Assembly: GCA_938008435.1 (NCBI GenBank)
Contig: CALLKK010000009.1
Span: 434,001 to 498,000, forward strand
DNA: 64,000 nt
From: an uncultured Steroidobacter sp.
Lineage (GTDB): Bacteria; Pseudomonadota; Gammaproteobacteria; Steroidobacterales; Steroidobacteraceae
Direction: 5' to 3'
Shown piece by piece: positions 53,237 through 62,887 of the stretch (positions are counted from its first letter, which is position 1; every line of letters begins with the position of its first letter). Under the pieces are notes generated by a model, which ran no database searches, was not told where the DNA came from, and was given only the letters and a program-made list of their open reading frames with translations. The position numbers were made by a program, and so were the translations under genes.

Positions 53237-54697
53237 TCAGATCTCGTTACGCCAAGCGAAGCCGTCGCGGCCGATGAGCGCGCTCGCTGCGGCCGGACCC
53301 CAGGTGCCGGCCGTGTAGATCTTCGGCTTCTCGTCGTACTGCAGCCATGCTTCGCGGATCGGATCGATCCACTGCCATGCCGCATCGAGCTCGTCGCGGC
53401 GCATGAAGAGCGTGAGGTTGCCTTTGATGATGTCGCTCAAGAGACGCTCGTAGGCATCGAGGCTGCGCGTCTTGAAGGTTTCGGAGAAATCCAGGCTGAG
53501 GTTCACGGGCTTGAGGCGCATGCCTTCGCCCGGACTCTTGGCGAGCACCGTGAGCGTGATGCTCTCCTCGGGCTGCAACTGAATGACGAGCCGATTGAGC
53601 GCGTGCACGGTATCGGGCCGCTCGTAGATGGAATGCGGTACGTCCTCGAACGTGATGACGATCTCCGAGACGCGCTCCTGCAGCCGCTTGCCGGTACGTA
53701 GATAAAACGGCACCCCGGCCCACCGCCACGAATCGATTTCGACCTTGAGCGCGACGAACGTCTCGGTCGTGCTGTCCGGCGGCACGCCGTTTTCCTGCAA
53801 GTAACCGACGACCGGCTGACCCTTGGCCGCGCCGGCCTTGTATTGACCGCGCACGGTCTTGGTGAGGACGTCGCGGCCGACGAGCGGGCGCAGCGCACGC
53901 AGCACCTTGAGCTTCTCGTCGCGCATCGCATCGGGATCGCTCGTTGCCGGCGGCTCCATCGCGATGATGCAGAGCAGCTGCAGCAAGTGGTTCTGCACCA
54001 TGTCGCGCAGCGCACCCGTGCGGTCATAGAAATCCGCACGACGCTCGACGCCGAGATCCTCGGCGACCGTGATCTGCACGTGCTGCACGCGACCGCGCCG
54101 CCAGAGCGGCTCGAACAGCGTATTGCCGAAGCGCAGCGCGAGCAGGTTCTGCACGGTCTCCTTGCCGAGATAGTGATCGATACGAAAGATCTGCCGTTCC
54201 TCGAAGATCGCGCCGACGCGCTCGTTGATGAGCGCCGAAGAGGCTCGATCGTGGCCGAGCGGCTTTTCGAGCACGACGCGCGATTGCGGCGTGACGAGCT
54301 GATTGCGCGCAAGTCCCTCGCAGATCGGCGCGAACAGATCGGGTGCCGTCGACAGGAAGAACACACGGATCGCCTCTTCCCGACCCTTGAGCAGCGCGCC
54401 GAGACGGACGAAGTCCTCGTCCTGCTGCGCATCGACTTTGCTGTAGGCAAGACGCGCGGCGAATTCGTCCCAGACTTTCGGATCGAACTCCTCGCCGACG
54501 TGGGTTTCGCAGCTCGCGCGCACCTGCGCGAGATACTCCTCGTGGCTCAGATCGCCGCGCGCGGCGCCGATGATGCGCGAATCGGGCGGTACCTGCCCGC
54601 ACGCGACGCGCCGATACAAGGCCGGCAGGAGCTTGCGCATGGCTAGATCGCCCGTACCGCCGAACAAAACCAAATCGAACGAGGGAAGTAGCTGCAT
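53237..54697 (-). CDS. zwf: Glucose-6-phosphate 1-dehydrogenase
   Basis: 486 residues from ATG at 54695-54697 with AAGG 6 bases before. NADP site FGGTGDLAMRKLLPALYRR, the active-site block RIDHYLGKETVQNLLALRFG, and the C-terminal IRPVQ-like KPGEG region (AKSPGEGMRLKPVNLSLDF). First gene of the zwf-pgl-glk operon, divergent from edd. Confidence 0.96.
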   Translation of the reverse strand: MQLLPSFDLVLFGGTGDLAMRKLLPALYRRVACGQVPPDSRIIGAARGDLSHEEYLAQVRASCETHVGEEFDPKVWDEFAARLAYSKVDAQQDEDFVRLGALLKGREEAIRVFFLSTAPDLFAPICEGLARNQLVTPQSRVVLEKPLGHDRASSALINERVGAIFEERQIFRIDHYLGKETVQNLLALRFGNTLFEPLWRRGRVQHVQITVAEDLGVERRADFYDRTGALRDMVQNHLLQLLCIIAMEPPATSDPDAMRDEKLKVLRALRPLVGRDVLTKTVRGQYKAGAAKGQPVVGYLQENGVPPDSTTETFVALKVEIDSWRWAGVPFYLRTGKRLQERVSEIVITFEDVPHSIYERPDTVHALNRLVIQLQPEESITLTVLAKSPGEGMRLKPVNLSLDFSETFKTRSLDAYERLLSDIIKGNLTLFMRRDELDAAWQWIDPIREAWLQYDEKPKIYTAGTWGPAAASALIGRDGFAWRNEI

Positions 54698-54926
54698 ATC
54701 GACCTTCGAGCAGACGAGAGCGTGGCGCCCGGCAGGGAAAGTCTTCAAGAGAAACGGAACGCCGAGCGGGCCGCTAAATTAACGTTGTTGACCGCGTCGC
54801 GCAAACGAGCGCCAACGAACGGTGGAGCAGACAACGCTAATGCACGATCTGCGTGCATCGCGCCGGGCGGTCGGGCCGACCTGCTAGAATTCGGCGGTTC
54901 CAAAGCGCACCCGATCGAGGCCCGCC
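54698..54926. promoter_or_regulatory. Divergent zwf/edd promoter region
   Basis: TGCTAGAAT at 54882-54890 is a strong extended -10 for edd, giving a start near 54897 and a leader of about 30 bases. AACGTT (54782-54787) and the separated pair CGTTGT/ACAACG could be part of an operator, but a HexR site is not convincing. The zwf promoter is not clear. Confidence 0.5.
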
Positions 54927-56753
54927 TTGAAGCAATCCGCCCCCCTGCATCCTCGTCTCGTCGAAGTCGCCGAGCGCATTCGCGCCCGGAGCGACGGGAC
55001 GCGCCGCGAGTATCTCGAACGCATGGCCCAGGCGCGCAGCGCCGCCGCCACGCGCGCAACACTGTCGTGCACGAACTTGGCGCATGGCTTCGCGGCAATG
55101 CCCGCCGTCGACAAGGAAAAGTTGCGCGGCACGCGCTGGCCGAATCTCGCCATCGTCTCGGCATACAACGACATGCTCTCGGCGCACCGACCGCTCGAGC
55201 GTTATCCGGAGCTGCTCAAGCTCGGTGCGCGCGAAGCGGGCGCCGTGGCGCAATTCGCAGGCGGCGTGCCCGCCATGTGCGACGGCGTCACACAGGGCCA
55301 AGCCGGCATGGAGCTGTCGCTGTTCAGCCGCGACGTCATTGCGATGGCCACCGCCGTCGCCCTGTCGCACAACATGTTCGATGCCGCTTTGTGTCTCGGC
55401 GTGTGCGACAAGATCGTGCCCGGATTGCTCATGGGCGCGCTTGCATTCGGACACTTGCCGACGATCTTCGTACCGGCCGGCCCGATGCCCTCGGGCATCC
55501 CCAACAAGGAGAAGGCGCGTATCCGCCAGCTGTACGCCGAAGGCAAAGTCGGGCGCGATGTCCTGCTCGAATCGGAGGCGCAGAGCTATCACTCCGAAGG
55601 CACCTGCACGTTCTACGGCACGGCCAACAGCAATCAGATGCTCATGGAGGTCATGGGCCTGCATCTGCCTGGCGCGGCATTCGTACCGCCGAACACTGCG
55701 CTGCGCGATGCGCTCACGAGCGCTGCCGCGCGCCGTGCCGCGGCGATCACCGCACTCGGCGATTCCTATCTACCTCTCGCCTCGATCGTCGACGAACGCG
55801 CCCTCGTCAATGCCATCGTTGCGCTGTTGGCAACGGGCGGCTCGACGAACCACACGATTCACCTGGTGGCGATCGCGCGCGCCGCGGGCCTCGTCGTCAA
55901 TTGGGACGACTTCAGCGATCTGTCCGAAATCGTGCCGTTGCTCGCGCGCGTCTATCCGAACGGCAGCGCGGACGTGAATCATTTCCACGCCGCAGGCGGC
56001 ACGGGCTTTCTCATTCGCGAGCTGCTCGCTGCAGGATTGCTCCATCCCGACGTCAACACGGTCATGGGCGCCGGGCTCGAGCGCTACACGCAGGAGCCGT
56101 ACCTCGGCGAACAGGGTCTTGCCTGGCGCCCCGCGCCGGAGCAAAGCGGCGATGAGCAGGTGCTGCGCCCCGTCTCCAATCCATTCGGTGCGGACGGCGG
56201 GCTCAAGGTGCTCAAAGGCAATCTCGGGCGCGCGATCATCAAGACCTCGGCCGTGCAGCCTCAGCATCGCGTCGTCGAAGCCCCGGCGGTCGTCTTCGAC
56301 GACCAGGCGGATGTGATCCGCGCCTTCAAGGCGGGCGAGCTCGACCGCGATTGCGTCGTCATCGTGCGCTATCAAGGGCCGCGCGCGAACGGCATGCCCG
56401 AGCTGCATCAGCTCACGCCGACGTTGAGCTCGTTGCAATCGCGCGGCTTCAAGGTCGCGCTCGTCACGGACGGGCGCATGTCGGGCGCTTCGGGCGCGGT
56501 ACCCGCAGCCATTCACGTCACGCCGGAATGCCTCGCGGGCGGACCGCTCGAGAAAGTGCAGAACGGAGACATCGTGCGGCTCGACAGTTACGCCGGCACG
56601 CTGGAAGTGCTGGTGCCGGAGAGCACCTTGCTGAGCCGCACGGTTGCGCGGCCCGATTTGTCCAAGAACGCCTTCGGCGTCGGCCGCGAGCTCTTCGCGA
56701 CGTTTCGACGCAATGCGGGCGACGCGGAAGCCGGCGCGATCTCGATCTTCTGA
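54927..56753 (+). CDS. edd: Phosphogluconate dehydratase
   Basis: 608 residues from TTG 54927, with GAGG 6-7 bases upstream and no better start before the conserved N-terminus. Fe-S ligands fall in [29 protein letters not shown] and [18 protein letters not shown]; other blocks are [19 protein letters not shown] and [19 protein letters not shown] [19 protein letters not shown]. It converts 6-phosphogluconate to KDPG, the first step that is specific to the Entner-Doudoroff route. No eda follows. Confidence 0.95.
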   Translation: MKQSAPLHPRLVEVAERIRARSDGTRREYLERMAQARSAAATRATLSCTNLAHGFAAMPAVDKEKLRGTRWPNLAIVSAYNDMLSAHRPLERYPELLKLGAREAGAVAQFAGGVPAMCDGVTQGQAGMELSLFSRDVIAMATAVALSHNMFDAALCLGVCDKIVPGLLMGALAFGHLPTIFVPAGPMPSGIPNKEKARIRQLYAEGKVGRDVLLESEAQSYHSEGTCTFYGTANSNQMLMEVMGLHLPGAAFVPPNTALRDALTSAAARRAAAITALGDSYLPLASIVDERALVNAIVALLATGGSTNHTIHLVAIARAAGLVVNWDDFSDLSEIVPLLARVYPNGSADVNHFHAAGGTGFLIRELLAAGLLHPDVNTVMGAGLERYTQEPYLGEQGLAWRPAPEQSGDEQVLRPVSNPFGADGGLKVLKGNLGRAIIKTSAVQPQHRVVEAPAVVFDDQADVIRAFKAGELDRDCVVIVRYQGPRANGMPELHQLTPTLSSLQSRGFKVALVTDGRMSGASGAVPAAIHVTPECLAGGPLEKVQNGDIVRLDSYAGTLEVLVPESTLLSRTVARPDLSKNAFGVGRELFATFRRNAGDAEAGAISIF

Positions 56754-56764
56754 GGCGGCGACGA

Positions 56765-58597
56765 TCAGCCGCTAACCGCTTTGCGGTCCGGCTCGTCGAC
56801 GAGGGTCAGCTCGAACAAGGACGTTTGTACCGGCTCGCCTGCCTGCTTGGCGTCGCGCCGAACATCGGAAGCGCTCTCGAGCGTCGCCAGCGCTTTCATG
56901 GGCGGCAACGTATCGCCTGCCGCCATGCGAGCGTCGCTCGCACTCTGCGTCGCCGCTGCAGGTCGCTCGTCTTGCGCGTCCGCTTTCGCTGTGCTCGCAA
57001 CCGCGCTCGTGGTAGCGCTGCCGGCGCTCTCGCTTTGCGCGACCGGCACCGTGAACGCTTCGAGCGGCAGGAGGTCCTCGCAATCCTCCACGTAACCGCG
57101 CGCACGTTCGCCCAACGGCGTCTCGGGCGTTGAGGATGGTTTCGCCAGCTCGGCCTCGAACAGCTGCAGCACATCGCCATCGCTCGTGCCGATGCTGTCG
57201 CGCTGCGCTTCGCGCTGAGCACGCGTCTGCTCCTGCTCGATCCGCCATTTCGGCAACGGTTCGTTCTCCGTCACCTTGACGGGCGTTTCAAGCGAATCGG
57301 GATCGCGCAACTCTTCGATGACGGGCGCAGGCTTCTTCCGCGCAGGCGCCGGCACAGCGAGCGGCGTGGGCGGAACATTGGCATCGATCTGAGGCACCGG
57401 CGGCACGGCTTGCGCCAGCGTCTCTTCGTCGAGCGAGGCCGCACCGCTCAGCTCGGCGTACAGCTTCAAGTACTGCTGCAAGGCATGCACATAGGCGAAG
57501 CGCTGCAGCGCATGCTTGCGCGCACCCTGCGCCAGCTGGGCACGCCGTTCCGGAGTCAGGCCCAAGATCTTGCCGATGCCGCGCACGAACGCCGCAGGAT
57601 TGCCGGGCTCGACCGCCACGCCGTGGTGGCCGATGAGCTCGCCCTGCGCGCCAAGTCCGGTGGCCACGCACGGAATGCCGCACAACATCGCCATCGCAAG
57701 CGTCATGCGCGCGTTGTCCGTGAGCGCGCTCGAGCACACGAGATCGCATGCATTGAAGAGCGATGCGAGATCGGACCACTCGCCAAGCAATTGGATGCGT
57801 GTCGACAGCGCGCCGCTGCCGATCAAGGCATTCAATGCGGCGTTGCCGCGCTGCACGCCGTGGCCGGCGAGCAGCACATAGATATTCGGGTGCGTCTTGA
57901 CGAGCTCGGCGACGCCCTTGAGGAAGGTCGCATGGTCGGACTCCGGCTGAAACGGCGCCACCATGCCGATGACGAATGCCTCGTGCGGCACTTGCAACCG
58001 CTCGCGCAAACTCGTGCGCGCCGCTGGATTCGGCTTGAAGCGCACCGGATCGGCGCCCGGCGCGATGCATTCGTAACCGTCCTCGGGAAAACCGATGCGG
58101 CGATGCTGCGCAGCGCCCGCCTCGGAAGTGTAGACGATACGATCGACGCCGGCGGCGGCCTTGGCAGCCAGCTTCAACAGATTGCGATCGACGAAACCGG
58201 CCTGCTTGGCAAGCGGCGCGGTGTCCGCGATCGACCAAATGAGCGCCGGCGACCAATCGCAGCGTTTGCGTAGCTGCGCCGCTGCGAGCTGCGCGCCGCG
58301 TCCCCAGGCCTGAATGACGTCCGGACGGAACGTACGAGCAACATCAAGCAGATTCTTGAAGCCTTGCAACGCGAAGCGTTTGCGCGAGAGCGCCACCTCG
58401 TGCACCGGCACGCCTTGCTGACGCAGCACGGCAGCACGCACGCAATTCGGCGACAACGCAACGACCTGCACTTTGACGCGTTGCTTGGGCAAACGCGTCA
58501 CAAGCGGCATGAACAAGAACGGCTGCAGCGATTCGGCAATGCCACCCGAACTGACGACGTGCAGCACGCGAAGTTGGCGACTGGTTCCTTCGGCCAC
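56765..58597 (-). CDS. GT4 glycosyltransferase with long disordered C-terminal tail
   Basis: 610 residues from GTG 58595-58597. The GT-B core (1-385): LRVLHVVSSGGIAESLQPF, VIQAWGRGAQLAAAQ, FVIGMVAPFQPESDHATFL, and LTDNARMTLAMAMLCGIPCV with GEL. After about 390 a Pro/Glu/Ala/Ser-rich segment of 220 residues follows with no domain, e.g. EQEQTRAQREAQRDSIGTSD. The core probably makes an envelope polysaccharide or glycolipid; the tail could bind partners. Neighbours give no pathway. Confidence 0.82.
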   Translation of the reverse strand: MAEGTSRQLRVLHVVSSGGIAESLQPFLFMPLVTRLPKQRVKVQVVALSPNCVRAAVLRQQGVPVHEVALSRKRFALQGFKNLLDVARTFRPDVIQAWGRGAQLAAAQLRKRCDWSPALIWSIADTAPLAKQAGFVDRNLLKLAAKAAAGVDRIVYTSEAGAAQHRRIGFPEDGYECIAPGADPVRFKPNPAARTSLRERLQVPHEAFVIGMVAPFQPESDHATFLKGVAELVKTHPNIYVLLAGHGVQRGNAALNALIGSGALSTRIQLLGEWSDLASLFNACDLVCSSALTDNARMTLAMAMLCGIPCVATGLGAQGELIGHHGVAVEPGNPAAFVRGIGKILGLTPERRAQLAQGARKHALQRFAYVHALQQYLKLYAELSGAASLDEETLAQAVPPVPQIDANVPPTPLAVPAPARKKPAPVIEELRDPDSLETPVKVTENEPLPKWRIEQEQTRAQREAQRDSIGTSDGDVLQLFEAELAKPSSTPETPLGERARGYVEDCEDLLPLEAFTVPVAQSESAGSATTSAVASTAKADAQDERPAAATQSASDARMAAGDTLPPMKALATLESASDVRRDAKQAGEPVQTSLFELTLVDEPDRKAVSG

Positions 58598-58671
58598 GAT
58601 GCGATCTAGGACGTCGATTCGATGTGCCGAATGCTAGCAGCACCCTGCGCAGCGCCGCGTCCCACACCGTT

Positions 58672-58699
58672 CGAATTTGTTAAGCCGCCCACAAATTCG
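58672..58699. repeat. Inverted repeat CGAATTTGT-N10-ACAAATTCG
   Basis: Perfect 9-bp arms, AT-rich in a GC-rich setting, 75 bases upstream of the glycosyltransferase start. The dyad spacing of 19 bases suits a dimeric regulator; no T-tract follows on either strand. The rest of 58598-58861 shows nothing recognisable. Confidence 0.55.
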
Positions 58700-58861
58700 C
58701 AGGTGACAAGAATTGGCAGGTAGAGATGCAGATCACAGTTATGGCGCCGCGAGACTGCCATCGCCGGCCCTGGCGCCGCCCGGACCGGCACATCTTCGCC
58801 GATATCGGATCGAGAAAATATCGGTCACGTGCAAGCTCGCCACACGCGCATTGCTGCGTCA

Positions 58862-59464
58862 CTACGTGGCGGCGCCGCTGCCATTGTGGCTGGACACGCC
58901 GCCGATCAGCACGAGGCGCATCGCCTCTTCGACCGAAAGCGAAGTTTCTTCGAGCTCACGCCGCGGCAGATACAGCGTGTAGCCGCCGATCTGATAGCTC
59001 ATCGGAAAGTACACCGCTACGAGGTCGGACGCTTCCTGACCGAAGAGCTTCGCACTGACGTCCTCTTCGGTGACGAAACCGATGAGCCGCGCATTGGCGA
59101 AGCGCCAGAGCACCACGCGTTTCAAGTCGCGACCGCGTTCGCCCGCCGGCAAGAACTGCGTGAAATCCTTGAACGCGCCGAAGATCGTCTTGACGATCGG
59201 AATACGGCTGAGCAGCGCTTCGCCATAGCGCCACAGGCGCTGCACGATGTAGGCATCGACGAGCACGCCCACGAGCAGGATCAGCAAGCACACCGCCAAC
59301 AGCCCGAGACCCGGCCAGTAGTGATCCTCCGGCAACCACGCGCGCAGCGGCTCGCTCACGATCGACTCGGCAGTCGTCGCAAGCCAATACACGACGAAGA
59401 TCGTCAAAGCGACCGGCAAGAGCGCAGCGAGCCCTTTGAGAAACGTATTGCGCAAACGACGCAT
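58862..59464 (-). CDS. DUF502 family membrane protein
   Basis: 200 residues; GGAG precedes the ATG. Two N-terminal TMs: FLKGLAALLPVALTIFVVYW and LGLLAVCLLILLVGVLVDAY, then the family body IPIVKTIFGAFKDFTQFL and VYFPMSYQIGGYTLYLPR. DUF502 proteins are conserved in many proteobacteria and plants; function is not firmly known. Confidence 0.9.
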   Translation of the reverse strand: MRRLRNTFLKGLAALLPVALTIFVVYWLATTAESIVSEPLRAWLPEDHYWPGLGLLAVCLLILLVGVLVDAYIVQRLWRYGEALLSRIPIVKTIFGAFKDFTQFLPAGERGRDLKRVVLWRFANARLIGFVTEEDVSAKLFGQEASDLVAVYFPMSYQIGGYTLYLPRRELEETSLSVEEAMRLVLIGGVSSHNGSGAAT

Positions 59465-59664
59465 CGTGGCTCCGAACTCAAGAACACATCAGAGGAAGGA
59501 CTACAGTATGCCTGGCGCGTACGCATCGCGAAACGTAAGTTGTGCGCTTGCTGCCACATCCAGGAACCCCTCCTCGGTTGGCGCGTTCAAGTCGCACGAG
59601 AGTCGTGCGTCGAGCGCATTCATCGGCGTCCACTCGCTACACGTTGCAACGAGGAGAGTTGTTC

Positions 59665-60258
59665 ATGAAGAAGAGTGGAATTGCCTGTGCGGTCTTGCTT
59701 GCGAGCACGACGGGCGCGTATGCGCAGTCGTCGGACAACGAATCTGGACTTTATCTCGGCGCCGGCTGGGGCGCGTACGATGTGCAGATCGACGACATCG
59801 ACGATACCGATGAGGCGATTCAGCGTATCGACGATGACGACAATGCCTGGCGTGTCTTCGCCGGCTGGCGCTTCAATCCTTATGTCTCCTTCGAGATTGC
59901 TTACATCGATTTCGGCGAAGTGAACGATCGACTGAGAGGCGAAGGTTCGAGCGGCGATTACCGGCTCGAGCTGAGCGGCGTGCAGCCGGCCGTCTATCTC
60001 GGCTATCCGCTCGGGCCCGTCGAGATCTTCGGCAAGCTCGGCTATTACTTTTACGACGTCGACTTGCGGGTCGACTTGGACGATCTCGGCGGCGACGTGT
60101 TCACCTCGGACGCAAGCGAGGAAGCGTGGTCGTACGGCGCCGGCATCGGCATCACGCTCATGGATCATCTGTTCCTCAAGGTCGAATACGAGAAGATCGA
60201 CACCGACGTCATCGACGATCTCGATTCGATCTGGCTCATGGCTGCCTGGCGCTTCTAG
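59665..60258 (+). CDS. Small OmpA-like-barrel outer-membrane protein
   Basis: 197 residues from ATG 59665 with GAGGAGAG upstream. Signal peptide MKKSGIACAVLLASTTGAYA. Then eight strands, e.g. GLYLGAGWGAYDVQI, WRVFAGWRFNPYVSFEIAYI, PAVYLGYPLGPVEIFGKLGY, ending LMAAWRF with an aromatic last residue. Very acidic loops (DDIDDTDEAIQRIDDDDN) could bind calcium. Similar in size to the barrel at 3.7 kb, but not obviously a copy. Confidence 0.8.
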   Translation: MKKSGIACAVLLASTTGAYAQSSDNESGLYLGAGWGAYDVQIDDIDDTDEAIQRIDDDDNAWRVFAGWRFNPYVSFEIAYIDFGEVNDRLRGEGSSGDYRLELSGVQPAVYLGYPLGPVEIFGKLGYYFYDVDLRVDLDDLGGDVFTSDASEEAWSYGAGIGITLMDHLFLKVEYEKIDTDVIDDLDSIWLMAAWRF

Positions 60259-60327
60259 CCGCGGCCAAGCATTAATCCGACGATCTGTCATCGAATCGAA
60301 CCATGCGGCGCGCAGGCGCCGCATCGT

Positions 60328-61422
60328 TCATGCCACCGACGTATCGGCGATTCTGACCGGCATTCGCCGCGCGCCCCACGTACCGGGCGGGCCGGCAAAG
60401 ACGCCGGGCAGCTGCATCCCGCAGCTCGTGCATCGACCGCTATCGGTCAGCCGCCAAGCGCCGATCTCATACCAGTCGCGTTCGATCACGCACAATCCGC
60501 AGCCGGGACAATAGGTGCTCGCACCGTCCGGATCGTGCACATTGCCGGTATAGACGAAGCGCAAGCCATTGCGCAGCGCCAATGCGCGTGCACGCGTCAG
60601 CGTCGCCGCGGGGGTGCTCGGCTTGTCCAGCACCTTCCAGTCGGGATGAAACGCGGTGAAGTGCAGCGGCACGTCGGGACCAAGCTTGTCGACGATCCAA
60701 CGCGTCATTGCGTCCAGCTCCGCATCCGAATCGTTCTCGCCGGGGATCAGCAATGTCGTGATCTCGAGCCAAACCTGGGTTTCCTTCTTGAGGTATTCGA
60801 GCGTCTCCAGCACGGGCGCCAGCTCGCCCCCGCAGATCTTGCGATAGAACCGCTCCGTGAACGCCTTCAGGTCGACGTTCGCCGCGTCGATGTGCGCGTA
60901 GAGCTCCGCACGTGGCGCGGGACAGATATAACCGGCCGTCACTGCCACGCTCTTGATGCCGACGGCGCGACAGGCATCGGCGACATCGATGGCGTATTCG
61001 AGGAACACCACGGGATCGTTGTACGTAAAGGCGACGCTGGCGCACCCGAGGTCGCGTGCGGCTCGCGCGAGCGTTTGCGGACTGGCCCGGTCGGCGAGCG
61101 TATCCATCTCGCGCGATTTGCTCATGTCCCAGTTCTGGCAGAACTTGCAGGCGAGATTGCAGCCGGCCGTGCCGAACGACAGCACGGCCGTGCCGGGCAA
61201 GAAGTGATTGAGCGGCTTTTTCTCGATCGGATCGACGCAGAACCCGCTCGAGCGGCCGTAGGTGAACAGCCTGACCTCGCCGCCTTCGGCCCCGCGAACA
61301 AAGCACAGGCCGCGCTGTCCGTCGTGCATCTTGCACGCACGCGGGCACACATCGCATTGCACCCGACCGTCGGGTAAGGAATGCCAGTACTGGGTCGAGT
61401 ACGACACGGTCATGCTCGCCAT
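60328..61422 (-). CDS. amrS: AmmeMemoRadiSam system radical SAM enzyme
   Basis: 364 residues from ATG at 61420-61422 (also possible 61413). The radical SAM site is GCNLACKFC (CxxxCxxC), with QNWDMSKS after it. N-terminal CDVCPRACKMHDGQRGLC and C-terminal YCPGCGLCVIERDW and GRCTSCGMQLPG add more Cys motifs. Divergent from amrB by 92 bases. The family always occurs with A and B proteins but its reaction is unknown. Confidence 0.92.
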   Translation of the reverse strand: MASMTVSYSTQYWHSLPDGRVQCDVCPRACKMHDGQRGLCFVRGAEGGEVRLFTYGRSSGFCVDPIEKKPLNHFLPGTAVLSFGTAGCNLACKFCQNWDMSKSREMDTLADRASPQTLARAARDLGCASVAFTYNDPVVFLEYAIDVADACRAVGIKSVAVTAGYICPAPRAELYAHIDAANVDLKAFTERFYRKICGGELAPVLETLEYLKKETQVWLEITTLLIPGENDSDAELDAMTRWIVDKLGPDVPLHFTAFHPDWKVLDKPSTPAATLTRARALALRNGLRFVYTGNVHDPDGASTYCPGCGLCVIERDWYEIGAWRLTDSGRCTSCGMQLPGVFAGPPGTWGARRMPVRIADTSVA

Positions 61423-61514
61423 GGAAGTCTTACGACGCGCGCCCACAGCTTACGCCGCCCGAGCGACTGGGAATACACTTCCGCGCACCAAGAGATACTT
61501 CGTACGGTAGCAAG

Positions 61515-62321
61515 ATGCGTGCGACTTCTCGCGATACAAGCGTACGCCCCGCCGCGGTTGCGGGCTTGTTCTATCCCGACGATCCCGTCGAGCTGCGTGC
61601 GACGGTATCCGCCTACCTGGAACGCGCGGCCTACATTGCGCTGCCGCGAAAACCGGCCGCCTTCATCGTGCCCCACGCCGGTTACATTTATTCGGGCAGC
61701 ACTGCCGCAGCAGCCTACCGTACGCTGGCCGACAACGCTCATCCACGACGCGTGGTCGTAATCGGCCCGAGCCATCGCGTCTACCTGCGCGGGCTGGCCG
61801 TGCCCAAGGCGACGCGCTTTGAGACCCCGCTTGGCGACGTCCCGATCGATACCGAGCTCAAGGATGCGCTGCTCGATCTGCCCGCGGTGATCGAAGCAGA
61901 CGAGCCGCATCGCTTCGAGCACAGTCTCGAAGTACAGCTACCTTTTCTGCAGGTCATCTTGGGCGAGTTCACGCTGCTGCCGATCGTGGCCGGCGCGGCA
62001 GCGACGCACGAAGTCGCTGCCGCATTGGTACGCGTCAGCGGCGAGGACACGATCGTGCTCGCGAGCTCGGACTTGAGCCACTACCTGACGTATGAAGAGG
62101 CGCAACGCGTGGACGCGCACACGAGCGCTGCGATCCTCGCACGTCACCCATCGCTGACCGGACAGCAAGCCTGCGGCGCAGTGCCGATCAACGGTCTGCT
62201 CGAGATTGCCCGCACGCGCGAGCTCACGGTCGAGGAACTGGCCCGCTGCAATTCCGGCGACACGGCCGGCGATCGACAGCGCGTCGTCGGCTACGGTGCC
62301 TACGCGCTCTATGAAGCTTGA
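61515..62321 (+). CDS. amrB: AmmeMemoRadiSam system protein B (MEMO1-like)
   Basis: 268 residues. MEMO fold markers: VRPAAVAGLFYPDDP at the start, FIVPHAGYIYSGSTAAAAYR, VVVIGPSHRVYLRGLAV, HRFEHSLEVQLPFLQVIL and LASSDLSHYLTYEEAQ, with the metal-type His residues kept. Cytosolic. The last 11 bases overlap amrA. Confidence 0.92.
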   Translation: MRATSRDTSVRPAAVAGLFYPDDPVELRATVSAYLERAAYIALPRKPAAFIVPHAGYIYSGSTAAAAYRTLADNAHPRRVVVIGPSHRVYLRGLAVPKATRFETPLGDVPIDTELKDALLDLPAVIEADEPHRFEHSLEVQLPFLQVILGEFTLLPIVAGAAATHEVAAALVRVSGEDTIVLASSDLSHYLTYEEAQRVDAHTSAAILARHPSLTGQQACGAVPINGLLEIARTRELTVEELARCNSGDTAGDRQRVVGYGAYALYEA

Positions 62322-62871
62322 TGCCGCGGACGGTCAGGAGCTGATCGCGCTCGCGCGCGAGTGCGTGCATCGTGCGCTCGTCGAAGGCGCACATCCGGCG
62401 TTCCCGGAGCGTGCTTACATCGGTGCGCTCGCCGAACCGCGTTCGGCCTTCGTCACGCTGCGAATCGGCGCAGCGCTACGCGGCTGCTGCGGTTCGCTCG
62501 AACCGCGCTTTCCGCTCGCGGAAGAAGTCTGGCACGACGCCTGGGCAGCGGCATTCCGCGATCCGCGTTTTGCGGCGGTCACGCCGCACGAATGGCCGCA
62601 GCTTCACTTTCACGTGTCCGTACTCGAGCAGCCGCGTCCGGTGGACGTCGCAAACGAAGACGAGCTCGTCGAAATGCTCGAACCGGGCCGCGACGGTCTG
62701 GTGCTCGAATGGCGCGGCGCGCGCGCGACCTTTTTGCCCGCCGTTTGGGAACAGATCGGCGATGCGCGCGAGTTCGTGCGCCGACTGAAACTCAAAGCAG
62801 GCTGGCCGGCGCACTTCTGGGCGCCCGATCTGCGCCCATCGATCTACGGCGTCGAGGAGTTCGACGAATAG
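62311..62871 (+). CDS. amrA: AmmeMemoRadiSam system protein A (AMMECR1-like)
   Basis: 186 residues from ATG 62311, overlapping amrB's end. AMMECR1 domain: AFVTLRIGAALRGCCGSLEP (RGCCGS in place of the common RGCIGT), then DPRFAAVTPHEWPQLHFHVS, VLEWRGARATFLPAVWEQI and LKLKAGWPAHFWAP. With amrB and amrS it completes the three-gene system. Confidence 0.9.
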   Translation: MKLDAADGQELIALARECVHRALVEGAHPAFPERAYIGALAEPRSAFVTLRIGAALRGCCGSLEPRFPLAEEVWHDAWAAAFRDPRFAAVTPHEWPQLHFHVSVLEQPRPVDVANEDELVEMLEPGRDGLVLEWRGARATFLPAVWEQIGDAREFVRRLKLKAGWPAHFWAPDLRPSIYGVEEFDE

Positions 62872-62887
62872 CCGCTGCTTGAGGCGG

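Noticed and set aside
54698..54926. HexR operator between zwf and edd
   Set aside because: CGTTGT/ACAACG arms are 40 bases apart and do not fit a known HexR spacing.
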